DNA of 64,000 nt from the NCBI GenBank assembly GCA_002706335.1, contig PAKZ01000017.1:1-64000 (forward strand), given 5' to 3'. The position numbers and the translations under genes were made by a program. This document shows, piece by piece, positions 42,401 through 54,314 of the stretch (the first letter of the stretch is position 1; each line of letters starts with the position of its first letter). Below the pieces are notes generated by a model. That model searched no databases, was not told the DNA's origin, and saw nothing but the letters and a program-made list of their open reading frames with translations. The stretch is from Ahrensia sp. Lineage in GTDB: Bacteria; Pseudomonadota; Alphaproteobacteria; Rhizobiales; Rhizobiaceae.

Positions 42401-42880
42401 ATGATCGAGGGAAACGAAACCCTCTCGGGCCGGATGACCGACGCCGGCCATGAATTGCTGGCGCGGGTCTATTATGCCGACACGGATTTCTCCGGCGCGG
42501 TCTATCACGGCCGTTATCTCGAGTTCCTCGAACGCGGACGGTCGGACTTCCTGCGCGTCCTCGGCGTGCATCATACGGACCTGCAGGCGGGCCATACCGG
42601 CGAGCCGCTCTTCTGGGTGGTGAAGCGCATGGAGATCGACTTCGTCGCGCCGGCGCGCATCGACGATGTTTTGACGATTTCGACCAGGGTCGCAGAACCG
42701 GGCAAGGCGCGCATCCGCATGGCGCAGGAAATCCGCCGCGGCGGGGCGCTGCTGATCGCGGCGACGGTCGAGGCCGCGGTGATCAACGACGCCGGCAGGC
42801 CGCGCCGCTTTCCGAAGGAATGGCTCGCTTTGTTCGCCACGCCGGGGGCGCAGGCCCCGAATTCCGGCGAAATGTCATGA
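42401..42880 (+). CDS. ybgC: Tol-Pal associated acyl-CoA thioesterase YbgC
   Basis: A 159-residue hotdog-fold thioesterase. The 4HBT signature is ARVYYADTDFSGAVYHGRYL with the catalytic Asp, followed by FLERGRSDFLR. YbgC hydrolyses short-chain acyl-CoAs and is linked with phospholipid metabolism and the Tol-Pal complex. ATG 42401 is chosen; the open frame extends back to 42314 without support. It stands 203 bases before tolQ on the same strand, the usual order of the tol-pal cluster. Confidence 0.9.
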   Translation: MIEGNETLSGRMTDAGHELLARVYYADTDFSGAVYHGRYLEFLERGRSDFLRVLGVHHTDLQAGHTGEPLFWVVKRMEIDFVAPARIDDVLTISTRVAEPGKARIRMAQEIRRGGALLIAATVEAAVINDAGRPRRFPKEWLALFATPGAQAPNSGEMS

Positions 42881-43083
42881 AATGAACGCAATTGCCCCCG
42901 TTTCACTAACGAACCGTTAACAATAACGATTCATGAATGGGCAGGCCCGAATACGGCCTTGGCGACGCCTTTGTTTAACCCAATTTGTCGTCGAGAGCCT
43001 GAGCGGTCCGCGCTCGGGATGGTCCATGACAAGCGGGCCGCATAACGCAATTCAACCTCACATCCGGGACTCGAGGGGAAGAC

Positions 43084-43812
43084 ATGGAACAAATCGGGTT
43101 GGCCGCGCCGGGAGCGGAATTGTCGCTTTGGGCGCTGTTCATGCAGGCGGGCTTCGTCGTCAAGATCGTCATGATCGGCCTGCTGGCCGCATCGGTGTGG
43201 TCCTGGGCGGTGATGATCGACAAGACGCTGGCCTATGGCCGCATGCGTCGTGCCTTCAACCGCTTCGAGGACACGTTCTGGTCCGGCCAGTCGCTGGAAG
43301 AGCTTTACCGCTCGCTCGCCGAGAAGAAGCCGACCGGCATGGGCGCGCTCTTCGTCGCGGCGATGCGTGAGTGGAAGAAATCGTTCGAACGCGGCGCGAA
43401 ATCGCCGATCAGCCTGCAGACGCGTATCGACCGCGCCATGGACGTGGCGCTGTCGCGCGAGATGGAGGCCATCGAGGGCCGGCTCGGCTTTCTTGCCTCC
43501 GTCGGTTCGGCTGCGCCGTTTATCGGCCTGTTCGGCACGGTGGTTGGCATCATGACCTCTTTCCAGGCGATCGCCGGTTCGGAATCGACCAATCTCGCCG
43601 TTGTCGCGCCGGGTATCGCGGAAGCGCTGCTGGCGACTGCGCTCGGCCTGGTCGCCGCCATTCCCGCCGTTATCGGCTACAACAAACTGACCTCCGACGC
43701 GGCCAAGCTCAGCGCGCGCATGGAAGGTTTCGCCGACGAGTTCTCGGCCATCCTTTCGCGCCAGATCGACGAGCGCTCGTCGGCCGGCCAGCGCGCCCAG
43801 GCGGCGCAGTGA
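43084..43812 (+). CDS. tolQ: Tol-Pal system proton-channel protein TolQ
   Basis: A 242-residue inner-membrane protein of the MotA/TolQ/ExbB family. Three membrane helices are visible: near residues 20-42 (FVVKIVMIGLLAASVWSWAV), and two in the C-terminal half (LGFLASVGSAAPFIGLFGTV, and IAEALLATALGLVAAIPAVI). With TolR it converts the proton gradient into motion that drives TolA during outer-membrane constriction. GAGGGGAAG precedes the ATG. The gene opens tolQ-R-A-B-pal. Confidence 0.94.
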   Translation: MEQIGLAAPGAELSLWALFMQAGFVVKIVMIGLLAASVWSWAVMIDKTLAYGRMRRAFNRFEDTFWSGQSLEELYRSLAEKKPTGMGALFVAAMREWKKSFERGAKSPISLQTRIDRAMDVALSREMEAIEGRLGFLASVGSAAPFIGLFGTVVGIMTSFQAIAGSESTNLAVVAPGIAEALLATALGLVAAIPAVIGYNKLTSDAAKLSARMEGFADEFSAILSRQIDERSSAGQRAQAAQ

Positions 43813-43836
43813 TGCGGCGGAAAACGGAGTGATCCG

Positions 43837-44292
43837 ATGGCCATATCGATGAACACAGGCGGCGCCCGTTCGGGACGCCGCGGCCGCAGGGGGCGCAGCA
43901 AGGCGCTGATGTCGGAGATCAACGTCACGCCATTTGTGGATGTGATGCTGGTGCTGCTGATCATCTTCATGGTCGCCGCCCCGTTGCTGACGGTCGGCGT
44001 GCCGATCGCCCTGCCGGAAACGCGCGCCTCGGCGCTAAATTCCGACACGCAGCCGATCACGATCTCGATCCGCGACAATGGCGAAATCTACATCCAGGAG
44101 ACAGCGATTCCGATCGATGAAGTCGTGCCGAAGCTCGAGGCGATCGCCGAGACCGGCTATGATGAGCGTATCTATATCCGCGGCGACCAGAACGCCGATT
44201 ACGGCACGATCATGCAGGTCATGGGCCGGATCAATCAGGCAGGTTTCAAGAATCTCGGCCTCGTAACCCTGCAGGAACAGCAGGACCAATAA
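43837..44292 (+). CDS. tolR: Tol-Pal system protein TolR
   Basis: A 151-residue ExbD/TolR protein. A basic cytosolic N-terminus (RSGRRGRRGRSKAL) precedes the family motif SEINVTPFVDVMLVLLIIFM, a membrane helix containing the essential proton-carrying Asp. The periplasmic domain (residues ~60-151) includes GEIYIQETAIPIDEV. It partners TolQ as the stator of the Tol motor. It starts 25 bases after tolQ and ends 5 bases before tolA. Confidence 0.94.
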   Translation: MAISMNTGGARSGRRGRRGRSKALMSEINVTPFVDVMLVLLIIFMVAAPLLTVGVPIALPETRASALNSDTQPITISIRDNGEIYIQETAIPIDEVVPKLEAIAETGYDERIYIRGDQNADYGTIMQVMGRINQAGFKNLGLVTLQEQQDQ

Positions 44293-44296
44293 ATAC

Positions 44297-45346
44297 ATGC
44301 GCGTCGGCCTCGTCACATCGGGCATTCTGCACGCGGTCATCCTCACCTGGGGGATGGTCGCGCTACACGCGCCGGACGCATTCGACGTGCCCGACGTGGA
44401 GTCGCTGCCCGTCGAGCTGGTGACGCTCGCCGAAATCACGCAGGTGCAGAAGGGCGCGGAAGACGCCAAGAAGGACGGGCCGGCGACGCCGGTGCCGACC
44501 GAGAAGCCGCCGGTGGATCCGGAAGCCGAGAATGTCGGCGACCAGAAGCTCGACCAACAAGCGCCCGAGACCGCAGAGCAAAAGCCGGTCGAAGTAGAAC
44601 AGGCGCAACTGCCGAAGCCGTCGGAAGCGCCGACACCCGAGCCTGCCCCGGCGCCCGAGCCGGTCGAGCAGGTTGCGCCGGAACCTCAACCCGAGCCGAC
44701 GACCGAGGTTGCAGCGCTGCCGGAACCGAAACAGGAGGTCGAGCCGGACCCCGTGCCCGAAGTCGCGCCGCAGCCGGCGGAGACGCAGCCACAATCGCGC
44801 ATCCCGGACAGCGTGCCGCTGCCGACGCGCCGGCCAGAGCCGCCCAAGGCGCAGACCGCCAAGACCGACGAGCGCCGCAAGACCGAGCCCGAAAAAGCGC
44901 AATCGGCGCAGCGCGCACCGGAAAGCGACTCGAAGAATGATGAAGTTGCGGCCCTTCTGAACCAGGAAAAGGCGTCGGGCGGCGGTGCGCAGCGCACGAC
45001 GCGCGAGGCCTCGCTCGGTGGTCAGCGCAACACCGGCGGCTCGGAGTTGACGCAAAGCGAGATGGATGCGCTCCGCAATCAGATCCAGGCCTGCTGGAAT
45101 CCGCCGGCGGCGGTCGACGCCTCGGATCTGAAGGTCTCGGTGCGGTTCCGCCTCGACCAGTCCGGCATGCTGGACGGCAATCCGCAGGTGACCAAAAGTT
45201 CCGGCAATCGCGCGGCCGACGAGAGCGCGCGGCGCGCGATCATGATTTGCGAACAGCGTAACCAGGGCTACAAGCTGCCGGCGGAGAAATATGACGCGTG
45301 GCGCGACGTGGTGGTGAATTTCGACCCGAGCGAGATATACCGGTGA
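44297..45346 (+). CDS. tolA: Tol-Pal system protein TolA
   Basis: A 349-residue protein spanning the periplasm. A single N-terminal helix ([18 protein letters not shown]) anchors it; a long middle region (about residues 45-220) is rich in Pro, Glu and Gln, rather than the Ala/Lys helix of E. coli TolA; the C-terminal ~90 residues ([20 protein letters not shown]) form the TonB/TolA-like domain, with two cysteines (ACW and ICEQ) that may bond. It links TolQR to TolB and Pal. The low-complexity middle is typical of alphaproteobacteria. Confidence 0.88.
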   Translation: MRVGLVTSGILHAVILTWGMVALHAPDAFDVPDVESLPVELVTLAEITQVQKGAEDAKKDGPATPVPTEKPPVDPEAENVGDQKLDQQAPETAEQKPVEVEQAQLPKPSEAPTPEPAPAPEPVEQVAPEPQPEPTTEVAALPEPKQEVEPDPVPEVAPQPAETQPQSRIPDSVPLPTRRPEPPKAQTAKTDERRKTEPEKAQSAQRAPESDSKNDEVAALLNQEKASGGGAQRTTREASLGGQRNTGGSELTQSEMDALRNQIQACWNPPAAVDASDLKVSVRFRLDQSGMLDGNPQVTKSSGNRAADESARRAIMICEQRNQGYKLPAEKYDAWRDVVVNFDPSEIYR

Positions 45347-45401
45347 GGACAGCCTCCCGCGTGACGCCCGGAACAGGAACGGGACGAGAAGGACAGACGG
45401 A

Positions 45402-46715
45402 ATGAAAATGCTGACCCTGCGATCGATCGCCTTCGTTATGATGGCTATTACCGCACTCGCCTTTGGTGGACAGCCGGCCCGCGCGCTGGTCGAGATCGAC
45501 ATCAACCAGGGCAATATCGAACCGTTGCCCATCGCGATTACCGATTTCATCTCGTCCGACGGTATCGGGGCGCAGATTTCGGGCGTGATCGCCAACGACC
45601 TAAAGAATTCCGGGCTGTTCGCGCCGATTGGCAAGGGCGCCTTCATCGAGAAAGTGTCCAATCCCGATGTCGCGCCGCGTTTCGAGGACTGGAGGGTGAT
45701 CAATGCGCAGGCGCTGGTGATCGGCCGCGTCGTCGAGGAGGGCGACGGGCGGCTGCGCGCGGAATATCGTCTCTGGGACACGTTCGCGGGCGAGCAGATG
45801 GCCGGCGAGCAATATTTCACCAATCGCGACAACTGGCGCAGGGTCGCCCATATTATCGCCGACGCGATCTACAAGCGGCTGACCGGCGAGAAGGGCTATT
45901 TCGATACACGCGTTGTCTTCGTTTCCGAATCCGGCCCGCGCGACGCCCGCGTCAAGAAGCTGGCGATCATGGATCAGGATGGGGCGAATGTCCGCTATCT
46001 GACGCGCGGCGACAATATCGTTTTGACACCGCGCTTTTCGCCGACGCGCCAGGAAATTACCTATATGGACTTCGCCGGCGGCGAACCGAAGGTCTATCTA
46101 TTGCAGCTCGAAACCGGGCAGCGCGAACTGGTGGGCGATTTCCCGGGGATGACCTTCAGCCCGCGCTTTTCGCCTGATGGCCAGCAGGTGGTGATGAGCC
46201 TCGAGCAGGGCGGCAACGCCAATATCTACTCTATGGACCTGCGCACGCGCCGCACGACCCGGCTGACCAATTCCAACGCCATCGACACCTCGCCGTCATT
46301 CTCGCCGGACGGGTCGCGTGTCGTATTCGAATCCGACCGGGGCGGCCGCCAGCAGCTCTACGTGATGGGCGCCGGCGGCGGCGAGCCGCAGCGAATCTCG
46401 TTCGGCAATGGCTCCTATTCGACGCCGGTCTGGTCGCCGCGCGGTGACCTGATCGCCTTCACCAAGCAGTCGGGCGGGCAGTTCTCCATCGGTGTGATGC
46501 GTCCGGACGGGTCCGGCGAGCGTATCCTGACGACGGGCTTCCACAATGAAGGGCCGACGTGGGCGCCGAACGGCCGCGTGCTGATGTTCTTCCGTCAGGC
46601 GGCAGGAGCTGGCGGCCCGCAGCTTTATTCGATCGATCTGACGGGACGTAACGAGCGGCAGATCCCGACGCCGGAATTCGCTTCCGACCCGGCATGGTCG
46701 CCGCTTTTGGAGTAG
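45402..46715 (+). CDS. tolB: Tol-Pal system periplasmic protein TolB
   Basis: A 437-residue periplasmic protein. The signal peptide ([18 protein letters not shown]) is followed by an N-terminal alpha/beta domain ([22 protein letters not shown]) and a six-bladed beta-propeller with repeats such as [31 protein letters not shown] and [21 protein letters not shown]. TolB shuttles between TolA and Pal and recycles Pal at the division site. The length and repeats are standard. Spacing of 55 bases after tolA. Confidence 0.94.
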   Translation: MKMLTLRSIAFVMMAITALAFGGQPARALVEIDINQGNIEPLPIAITDFISSDGIGAQISGVIANDLKNSGLFAPIGKGAFIEKVSNPDVAPRFEDWRVINAQALVIGRVVEEGDGRLRAEYRLWDTFAGEQMAGEQYFTNRDNWRRVAHIIADAIYKRLTGEKGYFDTRVVFVSESGPRDARVKKLAIMDQDGANVRYLTRGDNIVLTPRFSPTRQEITYMDFAGGEPKVYLLQLETGQRELVGDFPGMTFSPRFSPDGQQVVMSLEQGGNANIYSMDLRTRRTTRLTNSNAIDTSPSFSPDGSRVVFESDRGGRQQLYVMGAGGGEPQRISFGNGSYSTPVWSPRGDLIAFTKQSGGQFSIGVMRPDGSGERILTTGFHNEGPTWAPNGRVLMFFRQAAGAGGPQLYSIDLTGRNERQIPTPEFASDPAWSPLLE

Positions 46716-46858
46716 CTGCCCGGAAGACGCCGCATTTTCGCCATATCGCGGAAACGAAGCGATTTACGCCCGATTAACCCTGTTTCTTGTGCCGCGGTTA
46801 ACTCCGACAAGGTTACCAAAGCTTCAACGAATTCATTCAAATTCCAGGAGAGCCGGCC

Positions 46859-47356
46859 ATGCGCCGAATTCCACTTACTCCCGCCAAGATCGCCGCGATC
46901 TGCCTTCTCGCCGGTTTCGCCGCCACAGGCTGCGCCAGCAAGAAGTCGCTGCCCAACAATGCCAGCGAACTCGGCCTGAACGGGGCCGTTGCAGGCTCCT
47001 CGCAGGACTTCACCGTCAATGTCGGCGACCGCATCTTCTTCGATACGGACTCGTCCGCGATCCGCGCGGACGCCCAGCAGACGCTGGCCCGCCAGGCGCA
47101 GTGGCTGAACCAGTATCCGCAGTATTCGATCACCATCGAGGGTCATGCCGACGAACGGGGAACGCGTGAATACAACATCGCTCTTGGCGCGCGCCGCGCC
47201 GCAGCGACCCGCGACTTCCTGGCGTCGCGCGGCGTGAATGCAAGCCGCATTCGCACGATCTCCTATGGCAAGGAACGTCCGGTCGCGACCTGCGACGATA
47301 TCTCGTGCTGGTCGCAGAACCGCCGCGCCGTTACGGCACTGGGCGGCGGAAGCTGA
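46859..47356 (+). CDS. pal: Peptidoglycan-associated lipoprotein Pal
   Basis: A 165-residue lipoprotein. The signal peptide ends in the lipobox-like FAATGCASKK (Cys ~24), so it is lipidated and sent to the outer membrane. The OmpA-like C-terminal domain has the peptidoglycan-binding pattern VGDRIFFDTDSSAIRADAQQ, then TIEGHADERGTREYNIALGARRA. It binds peptidoglycan and TolB. The 143-base gap after tolB could hold a separate promoter. Confidence 0.94.
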   Translation: MRRIPLTPAKIAAICLLAGFAATGCASKKSLPNNASELGLNGAVAGSSQDFTVNVGDRIFFDTDSSAIRADAQQTLARQAQWLNQYPQYSITIEGHADERGTREYNIALGARRAAATRDFLASRGVNASRIRTISYGKERPVATCDDISCWSQNRRAVTALGGGS

Positions 47357-47497
47357 TCCAATCGGCATTTGGGAATGAGATAGCGGCTTCGGCCGCTATT
47401 TTCGTTTCGGATTTCAGACAAAGTTTTGTCGAATTGGACCTCTTAATGATACAGGCTGTCCCAGCCGTATCCGAGAAAGCGGGAGATTTCAGACATA

Positions 47498-48457
47498 ATG
47501 GTTTCAATGCCGGTATTCATCAGGGCGACATTCGCTGCCGCCGCGCTCGCCGCGGGCGGGGCGCAGGCTGCCGAATGGCGCGGACTGCCGCAAGGCAGTT
47601 ACGAAGTGGCGCAAGCGGCCGATCCGCGCGTCTATCAACTCGAGGAACAGGTTCGCTCGCTTAACGGCAAGGTGGAGGAGCTGACATTCCAGCTTCTCGA
47701 ATTGCAGGAGCAGTTGCGCAGGAACCAGGAAGACAACGAGTTCCGTTTCCAGCAGCTTGAGGGTTCGGGCCAGCCGATGGACGGCGGAAGCAGCACGTCC
47801 GGCGATGCCGGCGACCTGGCGGTACCCGGTGCAACCGAGACCGCCGATGCCGCGCCGCAGGCCGCTCCGGCGCAGCTTTCCCAGCCCGTGCCCGATGCGA
47901 ATGTCGCTCAGAACAGCGGCAACAGCAGCCGGGTGCTCGGCACGGGCCCCCGCAATCTCGGCACGTTAACGGTGGACGGCCAAGGTAATGTCGTCGACGG
48001 GACCGTCGATTTTTCTCCGAACCAGATCGATCAGGCGATTGACGGCGAGGCCGTCGCCAGCGTTCCGGCGCCAGAGGAGCCGGAAGCTTATTACCGCTCG
48101 GGCTATCAGCGCGTACTCGATGGCGATTACAAGGACGCCGAGGGTATCTTCCGCTCATTCGTCGAGTTGTTCCCGAATGATCCGCTGACGCCGGATGCGC
48201 GCTTCTGGCTGGCCGAGAGCGTGCGCGCACAAGGACGCCCGGAGGAAGCCGTCGAAATCTTCATCGCCTTGCGCAAGGCCTATCCGGACATGCAGAAGGC
48301 TCCGGAAACGTTGCTCAAAATCGGTCAGATCATGTTTGACCTCGGCGACCGCGACGTCGCTTGCGTCACTTTTACGGATGCCGAATCGAGCTATCCGAAC
48401 ATGTCCGCTACGGTGCGTGCGCGCATCAGCGAAGAGCGCGCCCGCGCAAAGTGCTGA
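47498..48457 (+). CDS. cpoB: Tol-Pal associated protein CpoB/YbgF
   Basis: A 319-residue periplasmic protein. A signal peptide (FAAAALAAGGAQA) precedes a coiled coil (RVYQLEEQVRSLNGKVEELT) at about residues 45-90, a long Gly/Ser/Ala-rich linker and C-terminal TPR repeats (AYYRSGYQRVLDGDYKDAEG; then DPLTPDARFWLAES). CpoB coordinates Tol-Pal with peptidoglycan synthesis during septation. ATG 47507 is an alternative start. It overlaps the tilS start by a few bases. Confidence 0.86.
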   Translation: MVSMPVFIRATFAAAALAAGGAQAAEWRGLPQGSYEVAQAADPRVYQLEEQVRSLNGKVEELTFQLLELQEQLRRNQEDNEFRFQQLEGSGQPMDGGSSTSGDAGDLAVPGATETADAAPQAAPAQLSQPVPDANVAQNSGNSSRVLGTGPRNLGTLTVDGQGNVVDGTVDFSPNQIDQAIDGEAVASVPAPEEPEAYYRSGYQRVLDGDYKDAEGIFRSFVELFPNDPLTPDARFWLAESVRAQGRPEEAVEIFIALRKAYPDMQKAPETLLKIGQIMFDLGDRDVACVTFTDAESSYPNMSATVRARISEERARAKC

Positions 48458-49554
48458 ACGCCGACAGCGTGACCGTTCCGGTCCGGCGTATCCTTTCCTC
48501 CGTCCAGTTCGGCTCCCCGCGCGGCATTGCGATCGCTCTTTCAGGTGGCGGCGATTCGACGGCTCTCCTTTGTCTCCTGCATGATTTTTATTCGGAACGC
48601 GGCGAAGAAGATCGTCTCTTCGCGGTAACCGTCGATCACGGTTTGCGACCGGATTCCGCGGCCGAGGCGCGACGCGCAGGAGAATTCTGCGCGGCGCTCG
48701 GCGTTCCGCACACGATCCGGCATTGGGAGGGCGTCAAGCCTGTTGCGGGATTGCAAGCCGCAGCGCGAGAGGCGCGCTACCGTTTGCTGGCGGACGCCGC
48801 CACCGCCGCGGGCTGCGGCCTGGTGATGACGGGGCACACGCTCGACGACCAGGCTGAAACCGTAGCCATGCGGAGGGCGCGGGGAAACGGGAGGGGGCTT
48901 TCCGGTATAGCACCGGCCACGCTCCACGATAAACGGATCTGGTTCGTTCGCCCGCTGATCGGTCAGCGGCGCAATGATTTGCGAGCATTTCTGGCAGAGC
49001 GCGGGCAGGGCTGGATCGACGATCCGTCCAATATCGACCCGCGCTTCGAGCGGGTCCGCATGCGTGAGGCCATCAGACGGGACCAGCGTGATTCAAAGAT
49101 CTTTCGCGTCGCTTTCGAAGCGCGCTGCCGGCAGTCCGAACAGGCGGCGGCGCTGCTTGCCGATGATAATACGTGGTCGTTTGACCGCGACGCGCGCACT
49201 GCCGAATTGATTGACGATAGAGCGACCGGTCACGAGGCGTTCCCGCTGGCGCTGGCGGTCGTCATGGCCTGGGCGGGGTATGGCGCGCATTTGCCGGGCG
49301 GACCTGTCCTAGAAAAGGCGGTTGTCTTCTGCTCGGATGCGGCGTCCGGCCGGAAGATGACCGTGGCGGGCTGCCTGCTGTCGAAGGCTCAGGGGCGGGT
49401 GACGATCTGGCGCGAGGCGCGCAATACGCGCAATGGCGGTTTCGGTTTCGATCACCTTCTGCCGAGCCCCGATCATGCGGTCGCCGAGGCGCTGGCGCGA
49501 CGGGTAGGAGCGGCCACCTTTCCGCCGCCGCCGCTTTCCGGTTACCCTGATTGA
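48451..49554 (+). CDS. tilS: tRNA(Ile)-lysidine synthetase TilS
   Basis: About 367 residues. The PP-loop ATP site is ALSGGGDSTALL near residue 30, followed by VTVDHGLR and a GHTLDDQAET signature. TilS adds lysine to C34 of tRNA-Ile2 so that AUA codons are read correctly; the enzyme is essential. The GTG at 48451 overlaps the end of cpoB by seven bases; the longer frame from 48361 lies inside cpoB and is rejected. A GTG at 48469 is also possible. It precedes ftsH, as is common. Confidence 0.9.
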   Translation: MLNADSVTVPVRRILSSVQFGSPRGIAIALSGGGDSTALLCLLHDFYSERGEEDRLFAVTVDHGLRPDSAAEARRAGEFCAALGVPHTIRHWEGVKPVAGLQAAAREARYRLLADAATAAGCGLVMTGHTLDDQAETVAMRRARGNGRGLSGIAPATLHDKRIWFVRPLIGQRRNDLRAFLAERGQGWIDDPSNIDPRFERVRMREAIRRDQRDSKIFRVAFEARCRQSEQAAALLADDNTWSFDRDARTAELIDDRATGHEAFPLALAVVMAWAGYGAHLPGGPVLEKAVVFCSDAASGRKMTVAGCLLSKAQGRVTIWREARNTRNGGFGFDHLLPSPDHAVAEALARRVGAATFPPPPLSGYPD

Positions 49555-49664
49555 ACAGAAACGTCGCAGAACTGGCCGATTGCCTTGGCAATGCCCAGCT
49601 TCGCACCTATGTTTGACTGAAGATTTGCCGCCGCAGTGATCGGGGGCCCAGCAACGAGACGGAA

Positions 49665-51602
<1,938 letters not shown>

Positions 51603-51633
51603 GACCCTTAACCGTGGATACAAAATCAAAGAG

Positions 51634-51658
51634 AAAGGCCGCCTGAGCGGCCTTTTTT
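51634..51658 (+). terminator. Rho-independent terminator after ftsH
   Basis: AAAGGCCGC-CTGA-GCGGCCTTT forms a perfect hairpin running into TTTTTT, 32 bases after the ftsH stop. It separates ftsH from glmM. Confidence 0.9.
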
Positions 51659-51731
51659 CGTTGAATCGCGTGGTGTATAGGAAAGCGCCAGGCAGAGCGC
51701 AAAACAATCCCGTGCAACCGGCAGGCATTTC

Positions 51732-53081
51732 ATGAAACGCAAATATTTCGGCACCGACGGCATACGTGGAACCGCGAATGCCCATCCGATGACGCCCGAA
51801 GTGGCGATGAAGGTCGGCATGGCGGTCGGCGTGACATTCCGCCGTGGTGCGCATCGCAACCGGGTCGTCATTGGAAAGGACACGCGGTTGTCGGGCTACA
51901 TGCTGGAAAACGCCATGGTAGCCGGTTTCACCGCGGCCGGGATGGACGTGTTCCTGCTAGGCCCGGTGCCGACGCCCTCCGTGGCGATGCTGACGCGGTC
52001 GCTGCGCGCCGATATCGGCGTGATGATATCCGCATCCCACAATCCCTTCCATGACAACGGCATCAAGCTGTTCGGCCCCGACGGCTACAAGCTGTCAGAC
52101 GAAAAGGAACTGGAACTCGAGCGGCTGCTCGGTCAGGACCTTTCGCGCAAACTCGCCAAGCCGGACAAGATCGGCCGGGCGAAACGCGTCGATGGCGACC
52201 TCTATCGCTATATCGAGTTCGCCAAGCGGACCTTCCCGAAGGAGATGACACTGTCGGGCATGCGTATCGTTGTCGACTGCGCCAATGGCGCGGCCTACAA
52301 GGCGGCTCCGGCGGCGCTATGGGAGTTGGGCGCCGAGGTGGTGACGATCAACAACGAGCCCGACGGCTTCAACATCAACATGGAATGCGGCTCGACCAAT
52401 CCGGCCGCCCTGTCGAGGAAGGTCGATGAGGTCCGCGCCGATATCGGCATTGCCATGGACGGCGACGCGGACCGTATGCTGATCGTCGACGAAAAGGGCA
52501 AGGTGGTCGACGGCGACCAGCTGATGGCCATGATCGCGGAGGAATGGCATGCCCGCGGACGCCTGACTGGCGGCGGCATCGTCGCGACCGTGATGTCCAA
52601 TCTCGGGCTGGAACGGTTTCTCGATGACAAAGGGCTCGGATTGGCGCGCACCAAGGTCGGCGACCGCTATGTGGTCGAGCACATGCGCGAAAACGGCTAT
52701 AATATCGGCGGCGAGCAATCTGGCCATATCGTCCTGTCGGACTATTCGACCACCGGCGACGGCCTGATCTCCGCGCTGCAGGTGCTCGCCTGTATCCGCG
52801 CGGCCGACCGGCCGGCGAGCGAGGTTTGCAAGAAGTTCGAACCGGTACCGCAAATCCTGAAGAATGTCCGCTTCGCGGGAGGCACTCCGCTGGAGGACAA
52901 GTCCGTGCAATCGGCCATCGATGCCGGGCGCGATCGTCTCGGCGATGGGCGCCTGGTCATCCGTCCGTCAGGAACGGAACCTGTAATCCGCGTGATGGCG
53001 GAAGGTGACGATCGCGTATTGGTCGAACAAGTCGTGGACGATATTGTTGGCGTTATTGCGAACCAAAAAACAGCTGCTTGA
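51732..53081 (+). CDS. glmM: Phosphoglucosamine mutase
   Basis: A 449-residue enzyme converting glucosamine-6-phosphate to glucosamine-1-phosphate for UDP-GlcNAc and cell-wall synthesis. The N-terminus has [13 protein letters not shown], the phosphorylated active Ser is in [13 protein letters not shown] (about residue 102), the Mg loop is [13 protein letters not shown], and the sugar-binding loop is GGEQSGHIV. Length and motifs are standard. It follows ftsH beyond a terminator, so it should have its own promoter, and is followed by a terminator itself. Confidence 0.95.
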   Translation: MKRKYFGTDGIRGTANAHPMTPEVAMKVGMAVGVTFRRGAHRNRVVIGKDTRLSGYMLENAMVAGFTAAGMDVFLLGPVPTPSVAMLTRSLRADIGVMISASHNPFHDNGIKLFGPDGYKLSDEKELELERLLGQDLSRKLAKPDKIGRAKRVDGDLYRYIEFAKRTFPKEMTLSGMRIVVDCANGAAYKAAPAALWELGAEVVTINNEPDGFNINMECGSTNPAALSRKVDEVRADIGIAMDGDADRMLIVDEKGKVVDGDQLMAMIAEEWHARGRLTGGGIVATVMSNLGLERFLDDKGLGLARTKVGDRYVVEHMRENGYNIGGEQSGHIVLSDYSTTGDGLISALQVLACIRAADRPASEVCKKFEPVPQILKNVRFAGGTPLEDKSVQSAIDAGRDRLGDGRLVIRPSGTEPVIRVMAEGDDRVLVEQVVDDIVGVIANQKTAA

Positions 53082-53104
53082 TCTATAAATATCAATAGTT
53101 TGAA

Positions 53105-53132
53105 GACGGCGCCGCGAGGCGCCGTTTTTTAT
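53105..53132 (+). terminator. Rho-independent terminator after glmM
   Basis: ACGGCGCC-GCGA-GGCGCCGT followed by TTTTTATT, 24 bases after the glmM stop codon. Confidence 0.9.
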
Positions 53133-53263
53133 TTCGCCTGTACAACGTGGTGAACAAACACGGTAAAAAAACACGGTTAAGTGCGTTTTAACCTTTCAAG
53201 CGCAATTTGAGGCACGAGGTTGCAATAAGCCTGTAACGAGTTTGGGCCTTGGAAGGACACATC

Positions 53264-54130
53264 ATGAAGACTGCAGCGAAATATCTGCTCGGCGCCGTGG
53301 CGCTTGCAGCATCTGGCACCGCTCCGGCTTTGGCCGCGGATATCTATGAACCGCCGGTCATCGAAACGCCGGTCTACCAGGCGCCGGAGGTGATGCCGGC
53401 CAAGGTCTCCGGTTGGTATCTGCGCGGCGATGTCGGCTATGCCTGGCATAACAAGATGGACGCGAGCTATGCGATCGGAGATGCCGGGCCGACCCTCCTG
53501 GAAGCGGCGCTCTATGGCGAAAGCTTCCGCGGCTCCTATACGATCGGCGGCGGCGTGGGCTACAAGTTCAACAACTATCTGCGTGCCGACGTCACTCTTG
53601 ACTGGTGGGGCAACGGCAAATTCACCGGCCACACCTACGGCACCTGCGATTTCGGCGGCGGCGACGAGCCTTGCACATCAACCGATATCGCGACGTTCAG
53701 CGCGCTGACGCTGATGGCCAACGCCTATGTGGATTTCGGCACCTACGGCCGGTTCACGCCTTATGCGGGCGGCGGCTTCGGCGGATCCTACGTCCATTGG
53801 GGCACGCTGGAGAACGGCGCCTGCCTCGATTCCGATCCGTCAAACTGCCAGTATTTCTATCATGGCGGCGAATATGAATATCGCTTCGCATACGCCCTGA
53901 TGGCCGGTGTCTCGGTTGACGTCTCCTGCAAGCTGGCTGCCGATGTCGGATACAAGTTTCAGCGTATCGCCAGTGGCGGCATGTTCGGCACGGTTGCCAA
54001 CGCCGGCTACGGACATGACAGCGGCATTACATCGCATCAGGTCAAGGCCGGCCTGCGCTACAAGTTCGGCGCATGCCAGCCGGCACCGGAGCCGATCTAC
54101 ATTCCCGAGCCGCTTCCGGTCTACAAATAA
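53264..54130 (+). CDS. Outer-membrane beta-barrel protein, Omp25/OmpA-like (first)
   Basis: A 288-residue protein with a signal peptide ending APALAAD. The mature protein starts with a Pro/Tyr-rich stretch (YEPPVIETPVYQAPE), followed by alternating amphipathic strands typical of the 8-stranded opacity/Omp25-like barrels (GWYLRGDVGYAW, YTIGGGVGYKFNNYLRAD, RFTPYAGGGFGGSYV) and ends in a strand VKAGLRYKF plus a Pro-rich tail. Such proteins are abundant surface barrels in Rhizobiales. Four cysteines in the loops (GTCDF, EPCTS, ACLD, NCQY) are likely paired. The ATG has GGAAGGA upstream. Confidence 0.82.
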   Translation: MKTAAKYLLGAVALAASGTAPALAADIYEPPVIETPVYQAPEVMPAKVSGWYLRGDVGYAWHNKMDASYAIGDAGPTLLEAALYGESFRGSYTIGGGVGYKFNNYLRADVTLDWWGNGKFTGHTYGTCDFGGGDEPCTSTDIATFSALTLMANAYVDFGTYGRFTPYAGGGFGGSYVHWGTLENGACLDSDPSNCQYFYHGGEYEYRFAYALMAGVSVDVSCKLAADVGYKFQRIASGGMFGTVANAGYGHDSGITSHQVKAGLRYKFGACQPAPEPIYIPEPLPVYK

Positions 54131-54156
54131 GACCGGATCATCCCGGACGCATACGA

Positions 54157-54186
54157 GCCCGGCTGCGCAAGCAGCCGGGTTTTTTC
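54157..54186 (+). terminator. Rho-independent terminator after the first outer-membrane protein gene
   Basis: GCCCGGCTGC-GCAA-GCAGCCGGGT followed by TTTTT, about 26 bases after the stop codon. Confidence 0.9.
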
Positions 54187-54314
54187 GTTCCACTCGAAAA
54201 ATCGCAGTTAATGAACATGCTTAACCACGACTTAACCCTTGTCCTTAATAGTGCGTGAAGAGGGCGTAGTCGGATGCGAATCCGCCGTGTCCAGGTCAGC
54301 GAGAGAGTTGAACC

